64,000 nucleotides of DNA, taken from Emticicia fluvialis (GTDB lineage: Bacteria; Bacteroidota; Bacteroidia; Cytophagales; Spirosomataceae). Location: NCBI RefSeq assembly GCF_024793945.1, contig NZ_JANUSD010000006.1, positions 186,001 to 250,000 of the forward strand, written 5' to 3'. This document shows, in pieces, positions 9,307 through 15,701 of the stretch (its first letter is position 1; every line of letters starts with the position of its first letter). Under the pieces are notes generated by a model. It was not told the DNA's origin. It did not search any database and saw only the letters and a list, made by a program, of their open reading frames with translations. The position numbers were made by a program, and so were the translations under genes.

Positions 9307-9705
9307 TTACAAACGATTGGGGTCTCTGTCCATATCTCCGTTACGGTTGTCCATATCCTTTTCTATTTCACGGTTTTCAGAGTAATCGGCGTTTCTGTTT
9401 ACACCCTCGCGGTCTTGTTCACGGTCTCGGCCTTGTTCGTTCTGGTCTTTATTCCACTGGTCTGACTGCCCCTGCTGACCGCCGGAAGTATTACTTTGTT
9501 GGCCCTGCTGGCTGGTATTTCTGTTTCCTGATTGTTGGTTGGAATCACGATTGCCGGATTGCTGACCCTGATTCAAGCCTTCCTGGCCTTGCTGGCCCTG
9601 ATTCTGGCTTGATTGTTGGCCTTGTTGAGCGGTATCTCTGTTACCAGATTGTTGTGTAGACGGGTTTCTTTCGTCTTCTCTCGGATTATTCTGTGAACTT
9701 GTCAT
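9307..9705 (-). CDS. Low-complexity Q/N/G/S-rich hydrophilic protein, probably intrinsically disordered
   Basis: 132 residues, almost entirely Gln, Asn, Gly, Ser, Arg and Asp. A short unit resembling QQSGNRD/QQGQQS recurs at least four times between residues 18 and 85. The C-terminal third becomes charged (GRDREQDREGVNRNADYSENREIEKDMDNRNGD). There are no signal peptide, hydrophobic segment or cysteines. Such proteins resemble hydrophilin or stress-granule-type proteins, but no family is recognised and the function is unknown. Codon use follows the repeat, so the frame is real only if expressed; the ATG start and clean stop support that. Confidence 0.6.
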   Translation of the reverse strand: MTSSQNNPREDERNPSTQQSGNRDTAQQGQQSSQNQGQQGQEGLNQGQQSGNRDSNQQSGNRNTSQQGQQSNTSGGQQGQSDQWNKDQNEQGRDREQDREGVNRNADYSENREIEKDMDNRNGDMDRDPNRL

Positions 9706-10001
9706 AATTGTAATAAGTTAAAGGATAAAATAAATAATTTAACATTATTTCTTAAAAAAATTCTATACCAAACCCATTAAACTCAAAAATGCAGGCATAT
9801 TCTGTTTTTCCGAGGTTTAAATTTCTCAGCATCAACACAGTTGGGAAAATTAATAGGCAACGATTAGCGATTTCCTGGCCATTTGAGAGGCAATTTCTCC
9901 GTTTAATAAAATCGTCAGCCGAAATACCCCTGAATAATGGATGTCTGGCTTAAATTTTTACGAATTTTATACAGCATCAAGAAGTTTTTTCCAGAAAAGA
10001 C

Positions 10002-10739
10002 ATGTACATGAATCATTTTATTGGTTGTTCAGGCTTTTCCAATAAAGACTGGAAAGGTCAATTCTACCCGGATAGTCTGCAGTCGAAAGACTATCTGGCT
10101 GTCTATGCTGAAAATTTCAACTCGGTGGAAATTAATTCTTCATTCTACAGAAAACCCACCACCAAAACTTTAAACAATTGGTACGACCAGACACCCGACG
10201 GCTTTGTTTTTTTTGTTAAAGCACCCCAGGCAATAACGCACATTAACCAGATGAATGGTGTGAATACCGAGATTGCCGATTTCTGTAAGCACATCAGTAA
10301 TAGCCTGAGAGAAAAACTCGGTGGATTTCTGTTTCAGTTTCCGCCTTCTTTTCTGTGTACCAAAGAGAATATCAATCATATCATTGAAGGCCTTAATCAC
10401 CGGTACCTGAATGTGGTGGAGTTCAGACACAAAAGCTGGTGGAATAACCAGGTTTATGACTTACTGGCCGAGCAAGGCGTTGTTTTCTGTGGTGTAAGTA
10501 TCCCCAAAGATATACCCGAAGAGGTAATCAGTAACCACCCTACCGCCTTGTATTACCGGCTGCATGGCAAACCGGAATTGTTTAAATCGGAGTATAGCGA
10601 AGAAACATTGCAGGAATTGGCCGAAAACATAAAAAAAAGCCAGAAAAACACCTACGTGTACTTTAATAATACGTGGGGGCTGGCCGCTATTAATAATGCC
10701 CGATACCTGCAAAAGTTGTTGGCATCTGACCATATCTGA
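10002..10739 (+). CDS. DUF72 (YecE-like) family protein
   Basis: 245 residues with the TIM-barrel DUF72 pattern: FIGCSGFSNKDWKGQFYP at the start, YAENFNSVEINSSFYRKPTTKTLNNWYDQTP, FVFFVKAPQAITH, LGGFLFQFPPSF, NVVEFRHKSWW, the YYRLHG motif and the final YVYFNNTWGLAAINNA. The length is typical. The biochemical role of DUF72 is not known. The ATG at 10002 was chosen; a second ATG two codons later (10008) would serve equally well. Confidence 0.93.
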   Translation: MYMNHFIGCSGFSNKDWKGQFYPDSLQSKDYLAVYAENFNSVEINSSFYRKPTTKTLNNWYDQTPDGFVFFVKAPQAITHINQMNGVNTEIADFCKHISNSLREKLGGFLFQFPPSFLCTKENINHIIEGLNHRYLNVVEFRHKSWWNNQVYDLLAEQGVVFCGVSIPKDIPEEVISNHPTALYYRLHGKPELFKSEYSEETLQELAENIKKSQKNTYVYFNNTWGLAAINNARYLQKLLASDHI

Positions 10740-10895
10740 TTACTTTGGCCTATATCAGCAGAAATAGAAAATCTGAAAACAAGAATGACCGGATACTTTT
10801 AAGCACTTCAGGGGCGAGACTACACCTTAATTGTAGGTTAATAAAGGCATAAAGCATAAATTGCAGCAGAATAATAATCTTTATTTGCTACGGTT

Positions 10896-11291
10896 ATGAA
10901 AACAACAAAAGCTGCTGCCCTGCGAACCTTACTTACGCTGTTTCCGCTCATTATTGCGTTTCATGTATCCGTAATGGCAGATGTAATTCCGTACACTATT
11001 GTATGGGCAGGGAGAATCCATTCTACTCAGGAAATGTATGTTTTTGAGGTGGTGTCTATCGTTATCAATCTGCTGTTTATAACGGTGCTACTGCTGAAAG
11101 CACAATATGTAAAAAACAACGTACCCGACCGGCTGCTTAATAACATTCTCTGGCTGTTTCTAATACTTTTTTCGGTCAATACCATTGGTAACCTGATGGC
11201 CAAAACTTCATTTGAGAAGTACGTTTTTACGCCCATTACCCTGCTTTCGGCCATACTTATCTGGCTGGTTGTAAGAAAAGAAAAAGCCTGA
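10896..11291 (+). CDS. Four-helix membrane protein of unknown function
   Basis: 131 residues with four hydrophobic segments, near residues 10-30, 47-67, 84-104 and 111-127, separated by short charged loops. No cofactor motif is visible. It starts MKTTKAAALRTLLTLFPLIIAFHV and ends VVRKEKA, suggesting a cytoplasmic C-terminus. It appears to be transcribed alone, facing the convergent DUF2236 gene. Confidence 0.75.
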   Translation: MKTTKAAALRTLLTLFPLIIAFHVSVMADVIPYTIVWAGRIHSTQEMYVFEVVSIVINLLFITVLLLKAQYVKNNVPDRLLNNILWLFLILFSVNTIGNLMAKTSFEKYVFTPITLLSAILIWLVVRKEKA

Positions 11292-11327
11292 CGCTTAAAC
11301 AACTACACCCCGCCTACCAGATGCGGT

Positions 11328-12167
11328 TTACATGCCCTGCAGTTTTTTATTGGCGTGATAAACTCTTGCATGGCTGATATTACCCGTTTTTGGCTTAGCC
11401 TTTGCTAAAGCCCCGTTGTTTAAAGCATGTATCTGCTCGCTGTACTCAGCCGGTAGAAGGATATGCTTCACAAGCCCATCAACTTTGAGTTTGCGGCTCA
11501 ATAAATACAGATTCAGCAGTATTTTTCCCTTTGCCGAACTGCCGAAGTGCAACAGCTCAGACACCCGTGCCGGAACCACCAGTTTCTGACACTCCAGCAA
11601 AATACGGTAACGAGTACCGCCCAGATGTTTTTTATATTGTTTAAAAAGGTCTGCCGTGTAATGCCCGTTCACTAAGTCTGCCTGTAGATGCGCCTCGCGA
11701 GAGTGTTGCCAAGCGGTATAATCTTCCGGCAGGTCTTTCAGGTCCATCCGTAAACCCACCTCCGAAAAAACATTGAAAACCTCTTCTTTTTCTTCCAGGC
11801 TCAGTTTTCTTTCCAACAATTCATAAGCTACCACCGCATAATCAATCAGCATGTACAGCACATCTCTGTAGGCCCAGTCGGGGATGCGCGCGCCGCGACT
11901 CTGTTCAACGCCCTGATGGATACTGCTTATCTGGTCAATGGTTTTGATGGCGCTTTCTCTTTCTGCAAAGACAATCATCTGTGCATAGCGGACGGTTGAG
12001 AACAATCGGCCCATAGGGTCAGACGGAATCTTGCCTGTAAAATACAGCCAGTCTACCGCTTTGTTCAGGGCAAATTCTGCCGCCGAGCCGGCAAAGATGA
12101 ACAGAATCACATCTGAGTTGCCCCATATTTTTCTAACTATCGAGTGCTTGTCAACAAAATCATTCAT
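11328..12167 (-). CDS. Oxygenase MpaB / DUF2236 family protein
   Basis: 279 residues with the DUF2236 signature near the N-terminus: DVILFIFAGSAAEFALNKAVDW..., DPMGRLFSTVRYAQMIVFAE, then the central IPDWAYRDVLYMLIDYAVVAYELLE helix. Family members include the latex-clearing protein and MpaB/MpaB', heme-containing or ER-associated oxidases that cleave or modify isoprenoid chains; most bacterial members have no known substrate. The heme ligands cannot be assigned with confidence by eye. The gene is 12 bp downstream of the DUF2809 gene and co-directional, so the two probably form an operon. Confidence 0.8.
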   Translation of the reverse strand: MNDFVDKHSIVRKIWGNSDVILFIFAGSAAEFALNKAVDWLYFTGKIPSDPMGRLFSTVRYAQMIVFAERESAIKTIDQISSIHQGVEQSRGARIPDWAYRDVLYMLIDYAVVAYELLERKLSLEEKEEVFNVFSEVGLRMDLKDLPEDYTAWQHSREAHLQADLVNGHYTADLFKQYKKHLGGTRYRILLECQKLVVPARVSELLHFGSSAKGKILLNLYLLSRKLKVDGLVKHILLPAEYSEQIHALNNGALAKAKPKTGNISHARVYHANKKLQGM

Positions 12168-12179
12168 AACCGTTTCAAT

Positions 12180-12578
12180 TTAAAAGCCCTTTTTTTGTGG
12201 ATACGCCCCTGCTTTTGTTCTCTGGTACTCTACCCAAATAATTGTGAGTACACCCAGCGTGTAGGCCAGAATATCATACCACGAAAAGCTGCTGCCCAAA
12301 GCAACTGCCACAATTCTGTGCTTCTCCCAACCCATGCGATGCACAAAATGGAAATACTGCGATGCCTCAACGAGATAAGAGAACAGCAGCACCGCCACCG
12401 ACGCCGTCACAAAATGGGTGTTCCAGAACGTAAAAACGAAACAGTAAACCAGAAACACCACCAGATAGTCTCCCACAAAGGGCCTCACGAACGAATCATG
12501 CACATAGACGGCTATCATTACCTCAATAACGAAGAAAACAACCGCCAACAATCCATATTTAGGTCTGAAAGTAAACAT
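12180..12578 (-). CDS. DUF2809 family membrane protein
   Basis: 132 residues with four to five hydrophobic helices. The sequence FRPKYGLLAVVFFVIEVMIAVYVHDSFVRPFVGDYLVV and the later ASQYFHFVHRMG plus SFSWYDILAYTLGVL segments match the DUF2809 pattern, a VanZ-like integral membrane family. No catalytic function is known. It is the first gene of a two-gene operon with the DUF2236 oxygenase-like gene. Its upstream side borders the AT-rich defence island. Confidence 0.82.
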   Translation of the reverse strand: MFTFRPKYGLLAVVFFVIEVMIAVYVHDSFVRPFVGDYLVVFLVYCFVFTFWNTHFVTASVAVLLFSYLVEASQYFHFVHRMGWEKHRIVAVALGSSFSWYDILAYTLGVLTIIWVEYQRTKAGAYPQKKGF

Positions 12579-12635
12579 CAGCTAATGATTAAAAGTACTT
12601 TGTTTTACAAAGTTAATGATTATTTTTTGGAATTT

Positions 12636-12670
12636 GGAGTGGGTGGGGGGGTATTTTTTGAAGTCGGGGG
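12636..12670 (+). repeat. G-rich tract at the left edge of the island
   Basis: GGAGTGGGTGGGGGGG (12636-12651) is followed after 14 nt by GGGGG (12666-12670). The core GGGTGGGGG recurs on the opposite strand at the other edge (15633-15641). It could fold as a G-quadruplex with one long loop. Confidence 0.6.
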
Positions 12671-12773
12671 ATAAATAAATCGAAAAGAATAAGAAAAGTA
12701 AGCACATATTTTCGGATATATGTGATATTGATGGACTCTTAAAAAACATTCCGAACAACAACTCCAATTCTAC

Positions 12774-12804
12774 TTTGCGAAAATCAGTTTTTTTGATAAA
12801 TTTG
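12774..12804 (+). promoter_or_regulatory. Bacteroidota consensus promoter for the template RNA / RT
   Basis: TTTG (12774-12777), exactly 19 nt, then TAAATTTG (12797-12804): a full match to the Bacteroidota primary-sigma consensus TTTG-N19-TAnnTTTG. It has the same architecture as the rpmE promoter at 45077-45107. Transcription should start near 12810-12812, about 300 nt before the RT start codon. Confidence 0.8.
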
Positions 12805-12810
12805 TCATAT

Positions 12811-13111
12811 TGGTAGTAATATAGCTCCGCATACTGTGTTTGCTTATAAAATTCTTGCATATGACACTCGATATGTAAAGTTACTTATGACAATTTGGTT
12901 CCGTACATGGCTGAATATTTCTTCACCATTGAGGAGCAAGATTGCAAAGTGAATAATTGTGTTGCTGAATGTAAGCTTAATAACTTCCATAAGTATAACA
13001 TGATTTATGAACCCAAAAGGCACGCTGACCCAGTCAGCTTAAAACGCTTACAGTACGCATCTTTACAAAGATAAAGGATAGTGCCCATAGGCTATATACT
13101 ACCAATGCTTT
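12811..13111 (+). ncRNA. Candidate DRT2-type template RNA with stop-free repeat unit (neo template)
   Basis: The boundaries are inferred: the 5' end from the consensus promoter at 12774-12804, the 3' end no later than the RT start. Seen in the sequence: an 8-bp stem TACTTATG (12882-12889) / CATAAGTA (12988-12995) closing a 98-nt loop; ACA at 12890-12892 just inside the 5' arm and ACA at 12998-13000 two nt past the 3' arm; a distance of exactly 108 nt between the two ACAs; and a second tight hairpin GCTGAC-CCA-GTCAGC at 13024-13038. If the RT copies 12890-12997 repeatedly by jumping between the ACAs, one sense frame stays open through the junction (codons AAC-AAT), while the other two contain stops. 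From memory of the DRT2 literature, the template RNA lies directly upstream of the RT, jumping uses ACA repeats around a stem-loop, and the concatemer encodes a never-ending ORF. RNA extent and function are inferred. Confidence 0.65.
12907..13074 (+). other. Stop-free frame with ATG inside the template RNA (neo repeat frame or 55-codon small ORF)
   Basis: In single copy, the frame runs open from 12865 to TAA at 13072-13074, with ATG at 12907 (MAEYFFTIEEQDC...), giving 55 residues. Within the predicted 108-nt repeat (12890-12997) the same frame supplies 36 codons and re-enters itself without a stop. The encoded unit is rich in Asn, Glu, Cys and aromatics, with three Cys per repeat. It may be read only from concatenated cDNA; a conventional small protein is the alternative. 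Chance cannot be excluded: (61/64)^36 is about 0.18 for one frame. Confidence 0.5.
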
Positions 13112-14623
13112 ATGACTGATAAAAGAAAAAAAAACTGGCTTCGATTACGAAGCTATTTGCACTTCTCAAAAAGATTTGATTCTAGCCAGGACAAAAGAAA
13201 AGCTTCAAAGTACTTTATTAATAATTATGTTAAAAATGAAGATAATATATGTAAGCATTCATTTTCCCCGCTTCTTCATTACAAAGTGAGAGAAAGTCGT
13301 TTTAGAAGACCGTATAATGATTATCACACTGCAAAGATTCAATATCGGGAGTATGACAAAAAGGATAGACCTATATATTTCTGCAATCATTTAGATGCTC
13401 AGGTATTTGCTTTTTACGCTAATAAACTTTCTGATGCTCTAGAGAAGGAATATGAAAAAGATAACTTCTTAAATCAATCAATTATTGGCTATCGAAGAAT
13501 TCCTTACAATCAGAATCGTGGGAAATCAACCATTGATTTTGCGAAGGAAGTTTTTAAATATATAAAAGATAGTGTAGATACTAATATAGTTGTAGCTTGT
13601 TTGGACATAAAGAGCTTTTTTGATAATTTAAGTCATAAGAACCTTAAAACATCTTGGTACAACTTAACTAACCCAGATAAAAATACGCTAAAAAAAGACG
13701 ATTACAAGGTTTTCAAGGCTATAACAAAAGCACACTTCATTGATTTAGAAGAGATTTTACCTCTATTACCAAGTTTTGATATAAAGAATAAAAACTATAT
13801 AAGAAAATCCAAAAAAGACAGATTAATTTATCACTTTTCGGAGTTAAGACAAATCATTTCTGAACATCCTTATATAATAAAAAAATACAATTGTACTTCG
13901 CCCAAAATCGGCATACCTCAAGGAACGCCTATAAGTGCAACACTATCAAATTTATATTTTTTAGAAGCGGACAAAAAGATATGCAATTTAATTTATCCAA
14001 TTAATGGCATTTACAGAAGGTATTCCGATGATATTCTTATTGTTTGTAAACGTGAACATTGGGATTCAGTATATGACGCACTGAATAATACAATAAGGGA
14101 TTTAGCTTTAGAAATTAATAAAAAAAAGAACCAAATAACATATTTTAATAGAACAAATATTACTTCAGATTGGCAAATTGAGTATTTTCAAAATGGATAT
14201 AAATTAGAAAAAAATTTGTCATACTTAGGATTCACTTTTGATGGGAAAAATATTAAAATTAAGAATAGTAGCTTATCAAAGTATTATAGATCTGTAAAAA
14301 GGCTAATACGAAGATCTGTTCATTTTGCAAAACAAAGAAAATTTTTTAATGAAAAAAATCAAGCATCAAAAGATGAATGGATTTATAAAAGAAGAATCTA
14401 TAAATCCAAAAGCTATTTAGGTGCAAAAAGGAGGAGAACAAACGTAATGTATTGGGGTAACTTCATTACATATGTTAAAAATGTATCTAACATTATGGAG
14501 GATAAAACCATTTTAAAACAAGTTAAAAATCATTGGAGAATAATAAATGATAGTATTAAAATGTATGAAGAAAAATACGACTTAAAAAGGCAATCTACCT
14601 CCCCAAAAAACAAATCTCAGTAA
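13112..14623 (+). CDS. Defence-associated reverse transcriptase, unknown-group/DRT class, probably Drt2-like
   Basis: 503 residues, lysine- and asparagine-rich and AT-rich. RT motifs in order: NHLDAQVFAFYANKLSDALEKEYEK (about 92-116), motif A LDIKSFFDNLSH with catalytic Asp165, IPQGTPISATLSNLYF (268-283), motif C YSDD (304-307) with both metal-binding Asp residues, and YLGFTFDG (371-378). The catalytic triad is therefore intact. The N-terminus (NWLRLRSYLHF..., CKHSFSPLLHY) looks like that of DRT2 (UG2) enzymes as I remember them; it has no maturase, endonuclease or nitrilase domain, so it is not a group II intron or DRT1 enzyme. A short alpha-helical C-terminal thumb follows. The upstream RNA with a stop-free repeat supports DRT2. 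The RT call is certain; the subtype is likely but unverified. Confidence 0.9.
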   Translation: MTDKRKKNWLRLRSYLHFSKRFDSSQDKRKASKYFINNYVKNEDNICKHSFSPLLHYKVRESRFRRPYNDYHTAKIQYREYDKKDRPIYFCNHLDAQVFAFYANKLSDALEKEYEKDNFLNQSIIGYRRIPYNQNRGKSTIDFAKEVFKYIKDSVDTNIVVACLDIKSFFDNLSHKNLKTSWYNLTNPDKNTLKKDDYKVFKAITKAHFIDLEEILPLLPSFDIKNKNYIRKSKKDRLIYHFSELRQIISEHPYIIKKYNCTSPKIGIPQGTPISATLSNLYFLEADKKICNLIYPINGIYRRYSDDILIVCKREHWDSVYDALNNTIRDLALEINKKKNQITYFNRTNITSDWQIEYFQNGYKLEKNLSYLGFTFDGKNIKIKNSSLSKYYRSVKRLIRRSVHFAKQRKFFNEKNQASKDEWIYKRRIYKSKSYLGAKRRRTNVMYWGNFITYVKNVSNIMEDKTILKQVKNHWRIINDSIKMYEEKYDLKRQSTSPKNKSQ

Positions 14624-14654
14624 ATATCAATATACTATTAGTATTTATTGAGAT
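14614..14654. terminator. Shared hairpin between the convergent RT and DUF4062 genes
   Basis: ATCTCAGTAAATA (14614-14626) pairs with TATTTATTGAGAT (14642-14654) with one G:U-type mismatch. The hairpin contains the stop codons of both genes. Each side is A/T-rich, so it can serve both directions. Confidence 0.6.
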
Positions 14655-15496
14655 GATAAATTATCCGCTAATTGATATCCATTATTTGTCAATCTAAACA
14701 CTTCACCTTTATACCCTAAATCTTTAATCAACATGTTTTCTATTAATTCATTCAAAGCTGATTCCCACAAAGCTTCCTCTCTTGCTGTTCCATTCCTTGT
14801 GAAACTTCTTCTGTTTGTTTGAATATTTAAACCATCCAAGGAGCGAGTCTTTATAACCGTCCCATTGGGATCCTTTGATGCTTCAATTAATAATTCTTTA
14901 GCATGGCTTGATAACAAATTTACCAAATCTGTTCCATTATACTCTTCAAAATCAAGCGATTGGTCTACAACCTCGTACCCCTTAAAGTTATTAATATCAT
15001 TAATTTTCATTGAAAGATGGCGGCTGAATTTATTTCTAAAATCCAATAAAGAGTCAAATGATTGAATCACTCCTTTCTTTTGATATACTTTCTTTAGCTT
15101 CGTTAGAGCCTTATATTGTTTAGAATCAATACTATTGGGGATAACAGGTTTATCTGAAAAATATAGCATCGTTGGCTTACCAGAATTTATATGCTTTTCT
15201 ATTTCTTCAACACTTCCACTTAGTGCTTTTCCTGTTGGAGTGCCTATTCTTGTCCAAAATATACCTATTAGTAAATCAGCATTTTCGAGAAGTTGTTTAT
15301 TTATCACTTCTTGTGGATGTTCTCCCATTGTGGGTATAGCATTACTTTCCCATCTTATTGGCATTAAAACAATCTTTCTTACAGTTGAATTAACATTATT
15401 CCAATCTAATATTATTTCTGTTGCAGCATCTCTTTCTTCCATAACATCACTTGGAGAAGCAAGCATAACATTATAAACATTCGCTGAATATGCCAT
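14645..15496 (-). CDS. DUF4062 domain protein (TIR-like fold) with C-terminal winged-helix-like segment
   Basis: 283 residues. The N-terminal 115 residues carry the DUF4062 pattern: YNVMLASPSDVMEERDAA, the central IRWESNAIPTMGEHPQEVINKQLLENADLLIGIFWTRIGTPTG, then GSVEEIEKHINSGKPTMLYFS. This Rossmann/TIR-related domain occurs in STAND ATPases and defence proteins; its activity is mostly unknown. The last 60 residues (EEALWESALNELIENMLI..., KGEVFRLTNNGYQLADNL) look like a winged helix. A -7-like element TAGATTTG is on the minus strand at 15535-15542, with no -33 match, 39 bp upstream of the ATG. It is convergent with the RT, so it is an independent unit of the same island. Confidence 0.85.
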   Translation of the reverse strand: MAYSANVYNVMLASPSDVMEERDAATEIILDWNNVNSTVRKIVLMPIRWESNAIPTMGEHPQEVINKQLLENADLLIGIFWTRIGTPTGKALSGSVEEIEKHINSGKPTMLYFSDKPVIPNSIDSKQYKALTKLKKVYQKKGVIQSFDSLLDFRNKFSRHLSMKINDINNFKGYEVVDQSLDFEEYNGTDLVNLLSSHAKELLIEASKDPNGTVIKTRSLDGLNIQTNRRSFTRNGTAREEALWESALNELIENMLIKDLGYKGEVFRLTNNGYQLADNLSSQ

Positions 15497-15627
15497 ATTG
15501 TTTTTTTATTTATTGATTGGAGCATTAATTAACGCAAATCTAACAATTTTACTTATATGTTAGCTGTTCATATTTCAAACTATATATATTGATTAATATG
15601 GGCTACTAATTGTTTTGTATTTTTCCA

Positions 15628-15649
15628 CCCCTCCCCCACCCAAATCCCC
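15628..15649 (-). other. Canonical G-quadruplex motif at the right edge of the island
   Basis: Read on the minus strand: GGGG-ATTT-GGG-T-GGGGG-A-GGGG, four G-runs with loops of 4, 1 and 1 nt. It lies 53-74 bp upstream of the PD40-amidohydrolase start codon and mirrors the G-rich tract at 12636-12670. Confidence 0.75.
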
Positions 15650-15701
15650 AAATTTTTTAATATTTTTACCAAAAAACACTTCTTAAAAAAACATCTTCTT
15701 C

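Larger units (their letters stand above)
12579..15701. other. AT-rich defence island (RT system plus DUF4062 gene)
   Basis: Between the divergent starts of the DUF2809 gene (12578) and the PD40-amidohydrolase gene (15702), base composition drops sharply and codon use shifts to A/T-ending codons. The cargo is an upstream RNA locus, a reverse transcriptase and a DUF4062 protein, all typical of defence islands. A G-rich tract at 12636-12670 and a matching C-rich tract at 15625-15649 sit close to the two ends in inverted orientation. No integrase, transposase or tRNA is present, so the transfer mechanism is unknown. Confidence 0.75.

Noticed and set aside
12144..12674. 176-codon plus-strand ORF
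   Set aside because: It is antisense to the DUF2809 gene and to the start of the DUF2236 gene, with unlikely amino-acid composition.
12582..12860. 92-codon minus-strand ORF upstream of the RT
   Set aside because: It runs antisense through the RT promoter and RNA leader, is low-complexity and AT-driven, and has no recognisable domain.
12864..13067. Other ACA pairs at multiples of three (201, 186 and 93 nt apart) as repeat boundaries
   Set aside because: They are not placed at the base of a stem; only 12890/12998 flank the stem arms.
13112..14623. Group II intron maturase or retron RT
   Set aside because: No maturase/HNH domain, no intron RNA, no retron-type msr/msd arrangement; motif order and N-terminus fit the unknown-group RTs.
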